Assembly: GCF_001482195.1 (NCBI RefSeq)
Contig: NZ_KQ759763.1
Location: 444,459-508,458, forward strand
DNA from: Luteimonas abyssi
Lineage (GTDB): Bacteria > Pseudomonadota > Gammaproteobacteria > Xanthomonadales > Xanthomonadaceae
Direction: 5' to 3'
DNA length: 64,000 bases
A program made the translations under genes and the position numbers. Under the pieces are notes generated by a model. The model worked only from the letters and a program-made list of their open reading frames with translations. It ran no database searches and had not been told where the DNA came from. Below, in pieces: positions 25,210 through 34,600 of the stretch; the first letter of the stretch is position 1, and each line of letters starts with the position of its first letter.

Positions 25210-26151
25210 ATGAGCGAGCCGAATGGCATCGTCACCATCGACACCGGCTACCAGCGCCCGGCGTTCTGCGCGGCGTACCTGGTGGTGCAGGACGGCCGCG
25301 CGGCCTTCATCGACAGCGGCACCGGGCGCAGCGTGTCGCATCTGCTCGGCGCGCTCGACGCACACGGGGTGGCGCGCGACGCCGTGGACCGGGTGATCCT
25401 GACCCACGTCCACCTCGACCACGCCGGCGGCGCGGGCCTGCTGATGCAGGCCCTGCCCAACGCGACCCTGGTGGTGCACCCGCGCGGCGCGCCGCACATG
25501 ATCGATCCGGCGAAACTTTCGGCCAGCGCGCGCCAGGTCTACGGCGACGAGGAGTTCGAACGCAGCTACGGCAACCTGACGCCGGTGCCCGCCGAGCGGG
25601 TGATCGCCGCCGAGGACGGCCACGTGGTCGAGCTGGCCGGCCGGCGGCTGGTGTGCGCGCACACCCCCGGGCACGCGAAGCACCATCTGTCGGTGTGGGA
25701 CGGGCGCAGCCGCAGTTGGTTCAGCGGCGACGTGTTCGGCATCTCCTACCGCGAACTGGACACGCCGCGCGGTCCGTTCGTGATCCCGACCAGCTCGCCG
25801 GTGCAGTTCGATCCCGACGCGATGAAGCAATCGGTGCGCAGGATGCTGGCGGAGGCGCCGGCGCGGGTGTACCTGACCCACTTCGGTGCGGTGTCCGACT
25901 GCCAGCGGTTGGGCACCGACCTGATCGCGCAGATCGACGCGATGGTGTCGCTGGCGCGCCAGGCCGGCCCCGAGGGGCACGCGCGCCTGGTCGACGGCCT
26001 GCAGCGCCTGTACACCGACCGCGCGCAACGTCACGGCATCAAGGAGGCGGCGCAGCGGATCCCCGCATTGCTGGGCACCGACATCGAGCTCAACGCGCAG
26101 GGCCTGGCGGTGTGGCTGGCCCGCGAGACGGCCCTCAGTCCCAACGGTTGA
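25210..26151 (+). CDS. MBL-fold metallo-hydrolase (glyoxalase II-like)
   Basis: 313 residues. Metallo-beta-lactamase fold with the zinc motif HVHLDHAGG, the second-site HTPGHAKHHLSVWDG, WFSGDVFG and the late HFG in YLTHFGAVSD. It begins with the strand GIVTIDTGYQRPAFCAAYLVV. The arrangement is that of glyoxalase-II-like hydrolases with an extended C-terminal helical part (from about residue 240). Substrate unknown. The stop lies 17 bases inside the convergent VOC gene. Confidence 0.9.
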   Translation: MSEPNGIVTIDTGYQRPAFCAAYLVVQDGRAAFIDSGTGRSVSHLLGALDAHGVARDAVDRVILTHVHLDHAGGAGLLMQALPNATLVVHPRGAPHMIDPAKLSASARQVYGDEEFERSYGNLTPVPAERVIAAEDGHVVELAGRRLVCAHTPGHAKHHLSVWDGRSRSWFSGDVFGISYRELDTPRGPFVIPTSSPVQFDPDAMKQSVRRMLAEAPARVYLTHFGAVSDCQRLGTDLIAQIDAMVSLARQAGPEGHARLVDGLQRLYTDRAQRHGIKEAAQRIPALLGTDIELNAQGLAVWLARETALSPNG

Positions 26152-26518
26152 GGTGCGGGCCGAAGGCTTCGCGTTGCGGCCGCACCACACAGAAGCGGTG
26201 GCCGCTCGGCGCCTCCATCACCCACCAGGTGCTGATCTGCTCGATGCGCTTCGCGCCGAGGCCTTCCAGGCGCGCGACTTCCGCCTCGATGTCGTCGGTT
26301 TCGATGTCCAGGTGGATGCGCGACGGATGCGCGACCTTCTGCAGCAACAACATCGGCTCGTCGGCGGCGGTGCGCAGTTCGCCGTACCTGCCGTCGCCGT
26401 CCGCATCGGCGGTGCCGACCGGCTTGCCGAGGGCCTGCGACCAGAACGCGACGTGCGGGGCGAGATCGTCGACCTCGCAGTCGAGCACGAACGTGGACAG
26501 GCGGCTGTGGTGCGGCAT
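26135..26518 (-). CDS. VOC-family (glyoxalase/bleomycin resistance-fold) protein
   Basis: 127 residues from the ATG at 26518. Paired beta-alpha-beta-beta-beta modules: STFVLDCEVDDLAPHVAFWSQALGK, then VAHPSRIHLDIETDDIEAEVARLE and SGHRFCVV at the end. The metal-site pattern (His near the start of module 2 and Glu in module 1) is only partly visible. The family includes dioxygenases and antibiotic-binding proteins; function unknown. It overlaps the MBL gene's 3' end tail to tail by 17 bases. Confidence 0.85.
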   Translation of the reverse strand: MPHHSRLSTFVLDCEVDDLAPHVAFWSQALGKPVGTADADGDGRYGELRTAADEPMLLLQKVAHPSRIHLDIETDDIEAEVARLEGLGAKRIEQISTWWVMEAPSGHRFCVVRPQREAFGPHLNRWD

Positions 26519-26618
26519 GGCGGCGGCTCCCGGGGCGTGGTCCGCACACCATGCCGGATCCCGCTCGCGGAGGGTGCGAACGCGGTCGCGGTCGCAGGCA
26601 GGGCGACACCGCGCGGGG

Positions 26619-27434
26619 TCAGGCGCCGAGCGACTGCCCGCCGTCGACGGCCAGCACCTGGCCGGTGATCCAGGCGGCCGCCGGCGAGCACAGGAACAGC
26701 GCCGCGGCGGCGACATCCGCCGGGTTCCCGAATCCGCCGAAGGGGATGCTGTCGCGCACGCGTGCGTACAGCGCCGGGTCGTCCTGGCGACGGCGCTCCC
26801 ACAGGCCGCCGGGGAACGCGATCGAGCCCGGTGCGACGGCGTTGACGCGGATGCGCGCGCGCGCGAGTTCCGCGGCCAGGGTCACCGTGTAGTAGTTCAA
26901 CGCGGCCTTGGCGGTGGAGTAGGCGACCGCGCGCGGCGTGGGCTGCAGCGCGTTGATGGAGCTGACGTTGAGGATCGCGGGCGCGTCGCCGGCGCGCAGG
27001 TGAGGCAGGGCGGCGCGGTTGCAGCGCACGGCGGCCATCAGGTCGAGCTCGAAGCCCGCCTGCCAGGCCGCGTCGTCGGCGCCGTGGGCGAGTGCGGAGG
27101 CGTTGTTGACCACCACGTCGATGCCGCCGAGCGCGGCGGCGGCGGATTCGACCCAGTCGGCGATGGCCGACGCGTCGACCAGGTCGCAGACCTGCCGGTG
27201 GACGCTGCCGCCATGCGCCGCCAGCCGCTGCGCGGCAGCCTCCAGGTCGGTGCCGCCGCGGGCGCACACCGACACCGAAGCGCCGGCCGCGGCGAACGCC
27301 TCGGCGATCGCCAGGCCGATGCCCCGGCTGCCGCCGGCCACGAGCACGCGCCGGCCACCGTGCGGGCGCGCCGGCTGCGCCGGTCCGGCGGGAGCGGGAT
27401 CGGCGCGATCGTGGAGGTCGCCCGGTGCGGTCAT
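26619..27434 (-). CDS. SDR-family oxidoreductase
   Basis: 271 residues from the ATG at 27434, 2 bases after the E2 stop codon, so it is the last gene of the dehydrogenase operon. Rossmann fold with NAD(P) motif AGGSRGIGLA, the NNAS element (VVVNNASALAHG) and the catalytic Ser (LNVSSINA), Tyr and Lys in YSTAKAALNYY. The final GQVLAVDGGQSLGA is typical of classical SDRs. Substrate not deducible; the location suggests a link to acyl or keto-acid metabolism. The N-terminal 35 residues are a low-complexity Pro/Ala stretch. Confidence 0.9.
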   Translation of the reverse strand: MTAPGDLHDRADPAPAGPAQPARPHGGRRVLVAGGSRGIGLAIAEAFAAAGASVSVCARGGTDLEAAAQRLAAHGGSVHRQVCDLVDASAIADWVESAAAALGGIDVVVNNASALAHGADDAAWQAGFELDLMAAVRCNRAALPHLRAGDAPAILNVSSINALQPTPRAVAYSTAKAALNYYTVTLAAELARARIRVNAVAPGSIAFPGGLWERRRQDDPALYARVRDSIPFGGFGNPADVAAAALFLCSPAAAWITGQVLAVDGGQSLGA

Positions 27435-27436
27435 GC

Positions 27437-28918
27437 TCAGTGCGGGCGCGCGAGGTCGTCGAGCAGCGCGCGCAGGAAGCGTGCGGCTTCGCCGCCGGTG
27501 CAGGCGCGGTGGTCGAAGGTCAGCGACAGCGGGATCACCTTGTGCGATTCGAAGCCGCCGATCACCGGAGTGATCTGGTGGCGCGCGCGGCCGGCGGCGA
27601 CGATCGCCACGCACGGCGGCACGATGACCGGTGTGGCGTAGCGGCCGGCGAACATGCCGAAGTTCGACAGCGAGATCGTGTAGCCGGTGAGTTCGCCGGC
27701 CGGCAGGCTGCGGTCCAGCACCTGGGTGCGCAGGCGGTTCACGCCCTCGCGCACGCCGGCGGCATCGAGCACGTCGGCGTTGCGCAGGGCGGGCACGAAC
27801 AGGCCGTCGTCGGTGTCCACGGCGATGCCGATGTCGACGTGCGGGTGCAGGGTGCGGGTGAGCTTGTCGCCGTCGAACCAGGCGTTGAGCGCGGGCACGG
27901 CCGCAGCGGCGGCGCAGATCGCGCGCACCAGGCGCACGGTGACGTCGTTGCCGGGCGTCCAGGCGTGGATGTCGGCGTCGTCGGTGAGTGTGGTCGGCAC
28001 CACCTTGGCATGGGCGTCGGCCATGACCCGGGCCATGTTGCGGCGCACGCCCTTGAGCTGTTCCGGTTGCCCGCTGGCGGAGACCGACGGCGGCTGCGTA
28101 CGCATCGGCTTGCCGGATGCGGACAGCGCGGTGCGTTCGTGTTCGCTGCGTCCGCGCGCGGAGGGCGCGGCTCGCGCGGTCGTTCCCTCGCCCGAAGCGG
28201 GTGTCGCGGCCCGCCCGCCTGCAACGGGCGGGGACGCTGCATTGCCGCCGGTCGAAGACGACGACCGGCCCGCCGGTGCGCTGCCGTCGGCTGCGGCCTG
28301 TTTGACGTCGGCCATGGTGACCACACCATCGGCGCCCGTGCCGCGCACCTGTGCGATGTCGACCTTGAGCTTGCGCGCCATCGCGCGCACGGCCGGCATC
28401 GCCTTGACCCCACCCGCAGCGCTGGCGCGCTCCGCGTGTACGGTGTCGGAGGACTGCATCGCGCCGACCACGGTGCCGCTGTCGGCGCGTTCGCCACCCG
28501 CCGAGGATTTCTCCTCGGGAGGCGCGTCGTCACTGGCGTCGATCGCGCCGCCCTCGGTGGAGGCGACGACCTTGTCGTCCGGGGCGGGGTCGGGCTGGCC
28601 GACGCCCTTGCCGGGCTTGGGCGGTCCGTGGTGATGGCCGGTGTCCTGGCCTTCGGCACGCTGCGGCAGGTCGGGATCGATCTCGAATTCAGCCAGCACC
28701 GCGCCGGTTTCGACGATGTCGCCGGGGTCGCCGGCGAGCTTGAGCACCTTGCCCGACACGGGCGAAGGCACGTCCACGACGGCCTTGGCGGTCTCCATTG
28801 AGACCAGCGGGTCGTCGAGTCGGATGACGTCGCCGACCTGGACCGCCCATTCGACGATGGTGGCATCGGGCAGGCCTTCGCCGAGATCGGGAAGCTTGAA
28901 GGATTTGGTGTCAGCCAT
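27437..28918 (-). CDS. Dihydrolipoamide acyltransferase (E2) of a 2-oxo acid dehydrogenase
   Basis: 493 residues: one lipoyl domain (about 1-80) with lipoylated Lys45 (VSMETAKAVVDV), a long flexible linker, an E3/E1-binding domain (about 172-208, KAMPAVRAMARKLKVDIAQVRGTGADG), a second linker, and the acyltransferase domain (about 285-493). It moves acyl groups from the lipoyl arm to CoA. In the active-site box, normally HxxxDG, the sequence is HRACTGG: His470 is kept but Thr474 replaces Asp. The gene overlaps the SH3 gene by 8 bases. Acyl specificity (pyruvate or branched-chain) is not decided. Confidence 0.9.
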   Translation of the reverse strand: MADTKSFKLPDLGEGLPDATIVEWAVQVGDVIRLDDPLVSMETAKAVVDVPSPVSGKVLKLAGDPGDIVETGAVLAEFEIDPDLPQRAEGQDTGHHHGPPKPGKGVGQPDPAPDDKVVASTEGGAIDASDDAPPEEKSSAGGERADSGTVVGAMQSSDTVHAERASAAGGVKAMPAVRAMARKLKVDIAQVRGTGADGVVTMADVKQAAADGSAPAGRSSSSTGGNAASPPVAGGRAATPASGEGTTARAAPSARGRSEHERTALSASGKPMRTQPPSVSASGQPEQLKGVRRNMARVMADAHAKVVPTTLTDDADIHAWTPGNDVTVRLVRAICAAAAAVPALNAWFDGDKLTRTLHPHVDIGIAVDTDDGLFVPALRNADVLDAAGVREGVNRLRTQVLDRSLPAGELTGYTISLSNFGMFAGRYATPVIVPPCVAIVAAGRARHQITPVIGGFESHKVIPLSLTFDHRACTGGEAARFLRALLDDLARPH

Positions 28919-29264
28919 GGTGGTCCTCGGATGATGCGATGACGCGTTTGGGTATCCAGCCGGTCGCGCCGGCGGCGTTGCGAGCCCACCACCAGCCGGC
29001 GAGCGCTTGGTCGAGCTCGACCCGCTCGCCGGCCGCGACGGAAAGCTCGCGGGTGTCGTAGTCGTCCAGCGCGGTGGCGGTGCCGTGGGCGCGATCGAAC
29101 AGGCTGGCCGGCACCCAGCCTCCGTCGCCGGCGGCGTTCACGGTCCAGACGAAGTCCGGCCATTCGGTGTCGCGCTCGCCCAGCGTGACCTGCTCGCCGA
29201 CGCGGATGCGGATCGGCGGCCGGTCGGGCGGACGATGGTCGGCGAGGATGCGCGCGCGGCGCAC
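28911..29264 (-). CDS. Double-SH3-like protein within the dehydrogenase operon
   Basis: 117 residues from a GTG at 29264, one base after the E1 beta stop. Two variant SH3-like units can be seen: the first around VGEQVTLGERDTEWPDFVWTV and GDGGWVPASLF, the second around VAAGERVELDQALAGWWWAR and GATGWIPKRVI. Both have the GWxP signature of SH3_2/SH3_3 domains. The N-terminus reads MRRARILADHRPPDRPPIRI. It has no signal peptide and is probably cytoplasmic. Its last 8 bases overlap the E2 start. A scaffolding role with E1 or E2 is inference. Confidence 0.8.
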   Translation of the reverse strand: MRRARILADHRPPDRPPIRIRVGEQVTLGERDTEWPDFVWTVNAAGDGGWVPASLFDRAHGTATALDDYDTRELSVAAGERVELDQALAGWWWARNAAGATGWIPKRVIASSEDHHG

Positions 29265-29265
29265 G

Positions 29266-30309
29266 TCAGCCCGCCGCCAGGGCCCGCTTCGCCGCCTCGA
29301 CCACGCGCTCGGTGCTGGGCAGGTACTTCATCTCCAGCCGGAACAGCGGGATGTGGGTGTCGTAGCCGGTGACGCGCTCGACCGGGGCGAGCAGGTCGTA
29401 CATGGATTCCTCGGCCAGACGGGCGGCGATCTCGGCACCGAAACCGGCGGTCTTGGCGGCTTCGTGCACGATCACGCAGCGGCCCGTCCGGGACACGGAC
29501 TCGGCGATGGTGTCGAAATCCAGCGGTTTGAGCGTGGCCACGTCGATGACTTCGGCGCTGATGCCATCCTCGGCCAGGCGGTCGGCGGCTTCCAGCGCCT
29601 CCTTCACCTGAGCGCCCCAGCTGACCAGGGTGACGTCGGTGCCGTCGCGCAGTACGTAGCACACGTCCAGCGGCAGCGCCTCGCCGTCGTCGGGCACGAG
29701 CTCCTTGTACTGGCGGTAGATGCGCTTGGGCTCGAAATAGATCACCGGGTCGGGCTCGCGGATCGCCGCCAGCAGCAGGCCGTAGGCGCGCGCGGGCGAC
29801 GACGGCATGACCACGCGCAGGCCGGGCACGTTGGTGAAGATCGCCTCGTTGGCCTCGCTGTGATGCTCGGGGGCGCGGATGCCGCCGCCCCACGGCACCC
29901 GCAATACCATCGGGCAGTGCAGGCGACCGCGGGTGCGTGTGCGGAAGCGCGCGGCATGGCAGACGATGTGGTCGACCATCGGGTACATGAAGCCGTCGAA
30001 CTGCGCTTCGGCGACGGGCTTCATGCCTTGCAGCGCCATGCCGACGGTGAGGCCGGCGATGGTGGTCTCGTCGAGCGGGGTGTCGAGCACGCGCTCGGAA
30101 CCGAACCGCGCCTGCAGGCCAGCGGTGGCGCGGAACACGCCGCCGTTGACGCCGACGTCCTCGCCCAGCACCACGACGCTGTCGTCGTGGCGCATCTCCC
30201 AGGCCATGGCCTGGGTGATCGCCTCGATCAGGGTGATCGGGGTGTCGGTCTTCGCCGCCGTATCGGCGCCGGTCTCGGCGGCGGGCTTCGCATTGGTCGC
30301 CACGTTCAT
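29266..30309 (-). CDS. pdhB: 2-oxo acid (pyruvate-type) dehydrogenase E1 component, beta subunit
   Basis: 347 residues from the ATG at 30309, overlapping the E1 alpha stop by ATGA. Transketolase-like pyrimidine domain (LGEDVGVNGGVF, RVLDTPLDE, GLTVGMALQGMKPVAE) and C-terminal domain (LVSWGAQVKEALEA, RCVIVHEA). The active-site segment VPWGGGIRAPEHHSEANEAIF resembles the Bacillus-type PdhB. An N-terminal flexible Ala/Thr tail of about 25 residues precedes the domain. Works as an alpha2-beta2 tetramer with the upstream gene product. Branched-chain specificity (BkdA2) cannot be excluded. Confidence 0.92.
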   Translation of the reverse strand: MNVATNAKPAAETGADTAAKTDTPITLIEAITQAMAWEMRHDDSVVVLGEDVGVNGGVFRATAGLQARFGSERVLDTPLDETTIAGLTVGMALQGMKPVAEAQFDGFMYPMVDHIVCHAARFRTRTRGRLHCPMVLRVPWGGGIRAPEHHSEANEAIFTNVPGLRVVMPSSPARAYGLLLAAIREPDPVIYFEPKRIYRQYKELVPDDGEALPLDVCYVLRDGTDVTLVSWGAQVKEALEAADRLAEDGISAEVIDVATLKPLDFDTIAESVSRTGRCVIVHEAAKTAGFGAEIAARLAEESMYDLLAPVERVTGYDTHIPLFRLEMKYLPSTERVVEAAKRALAAG

Positions 30310-31379
30310 CGGCGCGCCTCCCGGGCGATGGCCGCCTCGCGCTGGGCGAGCAGGTCGGCCGGTGGGTCGGCATAGAGATAATCGAACATCGCTTCGACCG
30401 GCTGCACCTTGGATTCGAGATAGGCATTGATCTCGACGTCGATGCGCTTGCCGCAGTCGACGGCCCAGGCCTTTTCCTGTTCCTCGTCCCACAGGCCCTG
30501 GGCGGTGAGCCAGGTACGCAGGCGGGCGATGGGTTCCTTGTCCCACGCGGCCTTGACCTCGGCTTCGTCGCGGTAGCGGCGCGCGTCGTCGGCGGTGGTG
30601 TGGTCGTGCAGGCGGTAGGTCATGAATTCGATGACGCTGCCGCCCTCACCGTTGCGGGCGCGCTCCATGGCGCGGCGCATGCCTTCGAGCACGGCGAACA
30701 GGTCGTTGCCGTCCACCTGCAGGCAGTGCAGACCGCCGGCCAGACCCTTTTGCGCCAATGTCTTCGCGCCGGTCTGCGCCTTGCGCGGCACCGAGATCGC
30801 CCAGCCGTTGTTGATGATGCACTGGACGAACGGCAGCTCGTAGGCGCCGGCGGAGTTGATCGCGGCGTAGGTATCGGTCTTGGAGCTGCCGCCATCGCCG
30901 CAGCAGGTCACCGCGACGCGCGGTTCGTTGCGCAGCTTGAACGCCAGCGCGGCGCCCGCGGCGTGCAGGCACTGGGTGGCGATCGGCACGCACCAGGGCA
31001 GGTCGTGGCGCGGGATCTCGAAGTCGTTGCCGCGCTCGTCGCCGCCCCAGTACATCAGCACTTCGCGCGGATGCACACCACGCATGAACTGGGCGCCGTA
31101 CTCGCGGTAGCTCGGGGCGAACAGGTCTTCCGGGCGCATCGCGGCGCCGATGCCGACATGGGTCGCCTCGTGCCCCAGGCAGGCGGCGTAGGTACCGAGC
31201 TTGCCGGTGCGCTGCAGGGCGATCGACTTGCTGTCGAAGGTGCGCACAAACAGCATCTGCTTGAACAGTTCGAGGATGCGCCCGGGGTCTGCGATGTCCT
31301 TCGGCGGTTCGGCGACGAAGCGTCCGTCAGGGCCCAGGTACTGCAGGTATTCGATTTCGAAGGTGGCGGCGACTGTCAT
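30306..31379 (-). CDS. pdhA: 2-oxo acid (pyruvate-type) dehydrogenase E1 component, alpha subunit
   Basis: 357 residues from the ATG at 31379. Thiamine diphosphate is bound by the GDG motif (CCGDGGSSKTDTYAAINSA) closing with NNGWAIS. The phosphorylation-loop-like region YRLHDHTTADDARRYR and the early LQRTGKLGTYAACLGHEA match the Gram-positive-like PDH E1 alpha family also used by Xanthomonadaceae. It decarboxylates the 2-oxo acid and passes the acyl unit to the E2 lipoyl arm. First gene of a minus-strand operon: E1a, E1b, SH3, E2, SDR, with overlaps or gaps under 3 bases. No lpd (E3) gene is in it. Confidence 0.93.
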   Translation of the reverse strand: MTVAATFEIEYLQYLGPDGRFVAEPPKDIADPGRILELFKQMLFVRTFDSKSIALQRTGKLGTYAACLGHEATHVGIGAAMRPEDLFAPSYREYGAQFMRGVHPREVLMYWGGDERGNDFEIPRHDLPWCVPIATQCLHAAGAALAFKLRNEPRVAVTCCGDGGSSKTDTYAAINSAGAYELPFVQCIINNGWAISVPRKAQTGAKTLAQKGLAGGLHCLQVDGNDLFAVLEGMRRAMERARNGEGGSVIEFMTYRLHDHTTADDARRYRDEAEVKAAWDKEPIARLRTWLTAQGLWDEEQEKAWAVDCGKRIDVEINAYLESKVQPVEAMFDYLYADPPADLLAQREAAIAREARR

Positions 31380-31418
31380 GCGTATTTCCAGTTCTCTGCG
31401 CGCTCCACGGGGCCGACG

Positions 31419-31424
31419 ATGATA
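31419..31424 (-). promoter_or_regulatory. -10 box TATCAT of the dehydrogenase operon
   Basis: Read on the minus strand, TATCAT preceded by GC lies 40 bases upstream of the E1 alpha ATG at 31379. No consensus -35 box is seen at the expected distance. Confidence 0.45.
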
Positions 31425-31595
31425 GCGAGCGGCCCGTAAAGTCCCGTTGCGCAATGCGTCATGACAGCGGAGCGGTCGGCGTGGCATCGCGGGGGGGTCC
31501 GGCACGTGTGGTGTGCAGGGATGCCGCGCCCCGGCCGCCGGGGCGCGGGTCATCGCGGCGCACGAGGTGGCGTTTCGGTGCGGCCCGGAAACGAA

Positions 31596-31619
31596 GAACC
31601 CCGGCCGAAGCCGGGGTTC
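31596..31619 (-). terminator. Terminator hairpin of the secreted nuclease gene
   Basis: On the minus strand GAACCCCGGC / GCCGGGGTTC (10 bp) encloses a TTCG tetraloop and is followed by TTCGTTTCC. It lies 41 bases after the nuclease stop. Confidence 0.7.
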
Positions 31620-31659
31620 CGTCGACCGCCTCGGAACAGGCGGGGTCTGGTGGCCGGGC

Positions 31660-34600
31660 CTACTCGACCCAGTGCCCGCTCAATGTGAGCCGGGCGAAGG
31701 GACGCACGCCCTCGACGCGCACGTACCACGTGCCCGCGGCCGGCGTCGCGACGTGGACGACCTCGTTGTTGCCCGGGCGGGCCGAACGGGCGTCCCAGTC
31801 CTGCGCGGTCGGCTGTTCGCCGTGGCGCAGGGTAAGGGTGACGTCGCCGCTGCCGCCGTAGGTCTGCACCCGCAGTTGGCGGCCCCCGACAGTCACCTCG
31901 ATGCGGTACATGAGCGCGTCGCCCGCTTCGCCGGACAGTGCTGTCACCGGCACGCCGTTGGCGAGTGCGGGAAGCGCCTGCGGGTCGTCCACGACCGTCG
32001 TGCGTGCCTGTGCGGCGTTGTCCGTCTCGTCCGGATCGGCGGTCTGCGAGGTGGCCGCGACGGCCAGGGTCACGGTGTCGCCGAGTGCGGTGTCCGGTGC
32101 AGTGGCGGCGAGACCGAACACCGCGTCCGCATCGGCGTCGAGGATGTCGACCGTGCAGGCGACGGTGGTGGTGTCGCTGCCGTGGGTCGGCGTATCGCAG
32201 CTCCAGCCTGCCGGGGCATCGACCTCCAGGTCGGGCAGGGCGAGGTCGAACGCGAAGCCGACGCCGGCGAACGCCGCGGCATCCGGACCGGCGTTGGTCA
32301 CGGTGGTCGCGAACACGAGTGGGGTGCCGACGATCGTCTCCGCGTTGGCGGCCTCCGCCTGGACCGACAGGTCGGCGAAACGGACCGGTTGCAGCCGCAC
32401 CAGCAGCAGCACCGGATCGTGGTCGGCCAGCCGGGTCGGCGTATCGGGCTCGTTGCGCGCGATCTCCGGGAAGTCGGCGTTGATGCGCGCGTGGCTGACG
32501 TCGTAGCCGGCGACCAGCGGCGAATCGATCAAGGCCTGGTTGACCAGGATGTGGTCGATCGATTGCGCCTGGTAATCGAACACGAACGAATAGCGCTCTT
32601 CCGGATCCGCATCGAGGGTGACGTTGCGCAGCACCGGGTCGACCAGCACCGCGCCGTCGCCGTCCACGGCGGTGGTCTCGTCGGCCGACGGCAGGCCGGT
32701 CACCGTGCCCATGGCGTCGACGAGGCCGTCGTTGAACTCGAACGCGTTGAAGTCGCCCAGCACCACCAGTTTGCGGGCAGGGTCCGCATCCTGCAGGCCC
32801 TGTACCAGGCCGGCCAGGTACTCGGCCTGCGCGTGACGCTTGGCACGCACGCGTGCGCCGGTGCTGATCCAGCCGGCGCTGCCGTTGGTGTCGTTGTCGA
32901 CCCCGCTGAGCGAGCGCTGATGCACCACGATCACCGCCAGCGGCAGGGTGCGTCCATCGGCGAATTGCACGGTGGCGTCGAGCAGCAGCGGCGGACGGTC
33001 GTTGAGCGTGCTGGTCGAGCCGTCCGGATTCTGCAGTCTTTCCTCGGCGCCGTGCTGGGTGACGCCGTGGACGTCCACGCGCGCCGCGCCGGCACCGTTG
33101 TCGCCACTGCGGACCAGGAAGCCGACATCGATGCCGCCGATGTCGAGGCCTTCCTCCAGCCAGGCGACGTAGCCCGGGTCGGGCTGGCCGGCGGCGACGG
33201 CGTCCTGGTTGATGCGCCCGGCCAGCCGCTGCAGTACGTCCAGGTTCTCCACCTCGGTCACGCCCAGCACGTCGGGCATGTGCAGATAGCCACGGATGCC
33301 CAGCGACGCCTTGGCGAGACGCTGCTCGATCGCCTCCGGGGTCAGGACCGGCTCGCCGATGGTCGGGTCGTCGATGTCGTCGAAGAAGCGCTCGAGGTTG
33401 TAGGCGGCGAACGTCGCGTGGTCCGGATCCGGCAACTGTGCCGGGCGCGGTTGATCGGCCCCGTCGCACTCGACCTGGAGTTCGGCTTCCGGATAGATCG
33501 TGAAACGGCGGAACGTGTAGTCGAGCGGCCCGACCAGGCTGCCGTCGACGATCCGGCAGCCGACGGCGAGGTTCGCGGTCGGGGCGCCGATCGTGGTGCT
33601 GTTGACCGCGATCAGTTCCGGATTGAAATCCCAGCGCGGGATGTCGGTGGCGGTGCTGCCCAGCGGCTCGGGATCGAGCAGCGGGATGCCCGGCTCACGG
33701 AACGGGCGTGCGGTGCCGGTGACCACGACCGCGAAGCGGCCGTTGCTGGTCGCGCTGGCCTGGCGCTCGTTGACGTTGCCGCCGGTGGGCGCGACCACGG
33801 TGAAGCTCGGCGCGGTCACGCGCATGCCCTCGAGGTGCTCGAGCTGGTCGAGGCCGCCCTCGGCATTGGGCACGGCGGTGGTCAGGACCACCGGTGCCGG
33901 CAACGGATGCCCGCTCGACAGCGCGATCACGCTGGCATCGGTGATCTCGGTCAGCGGCAGCTGGTGCGGGTCGGCGGCCGGCACGTACTCGATCACCGTG
34001 CCCTGCACGAGAACGCGGTTGCCGACGGCAGCGGCATCGGGCGGCGTGCTGGAGGTGAACACGAACACGCCTTCGGAGGTCATGGGATCGCCGTCGTCCT
34101 CGCCGTCGGCGGTCTGGATGAAGAAGCCGTTGTTCTTGCGCCCGGTGACGATGCCCTCGGTCGCCACGGCCTGGCCCTCGTAAGGCGAGCGACCGCCACT
34201 GCCCTGGATCGCATGGATCGGCAGGGTCACGACGTCGTCGTTGAGGATGGTGCCCGTGGCCTGCGCGCGCTGGATTTCGGCGCCGACCGCATTCGACAGG
34301 TCGACGAAAAAGGTCTCGTCGGGTTCCGGCGTGGTGTCGCCGACCACGTCGACGACGATCGTCTTCGAGCGTTCGCCCGCGGCGAAGCGCAGCGTGCCGG
34401 ACTTGGCGACATAGTCGTTGTCGGCCACGGTGGCGGTGCCGTCGGCGGTGGCGAAGTCCACGGTCACGCCGTCGGCGTCGGCCGGCTGGTTGAGCGTGAC
34501 GGTGAAGAAGAACGGAGTGAGCCCGCTGTCGCCCTCGGCCGCGGCGGTGTCGGCGATCGACAGCCACAGGGTGCCGCCGCCTCCGCAGGGCGCGTACGGC

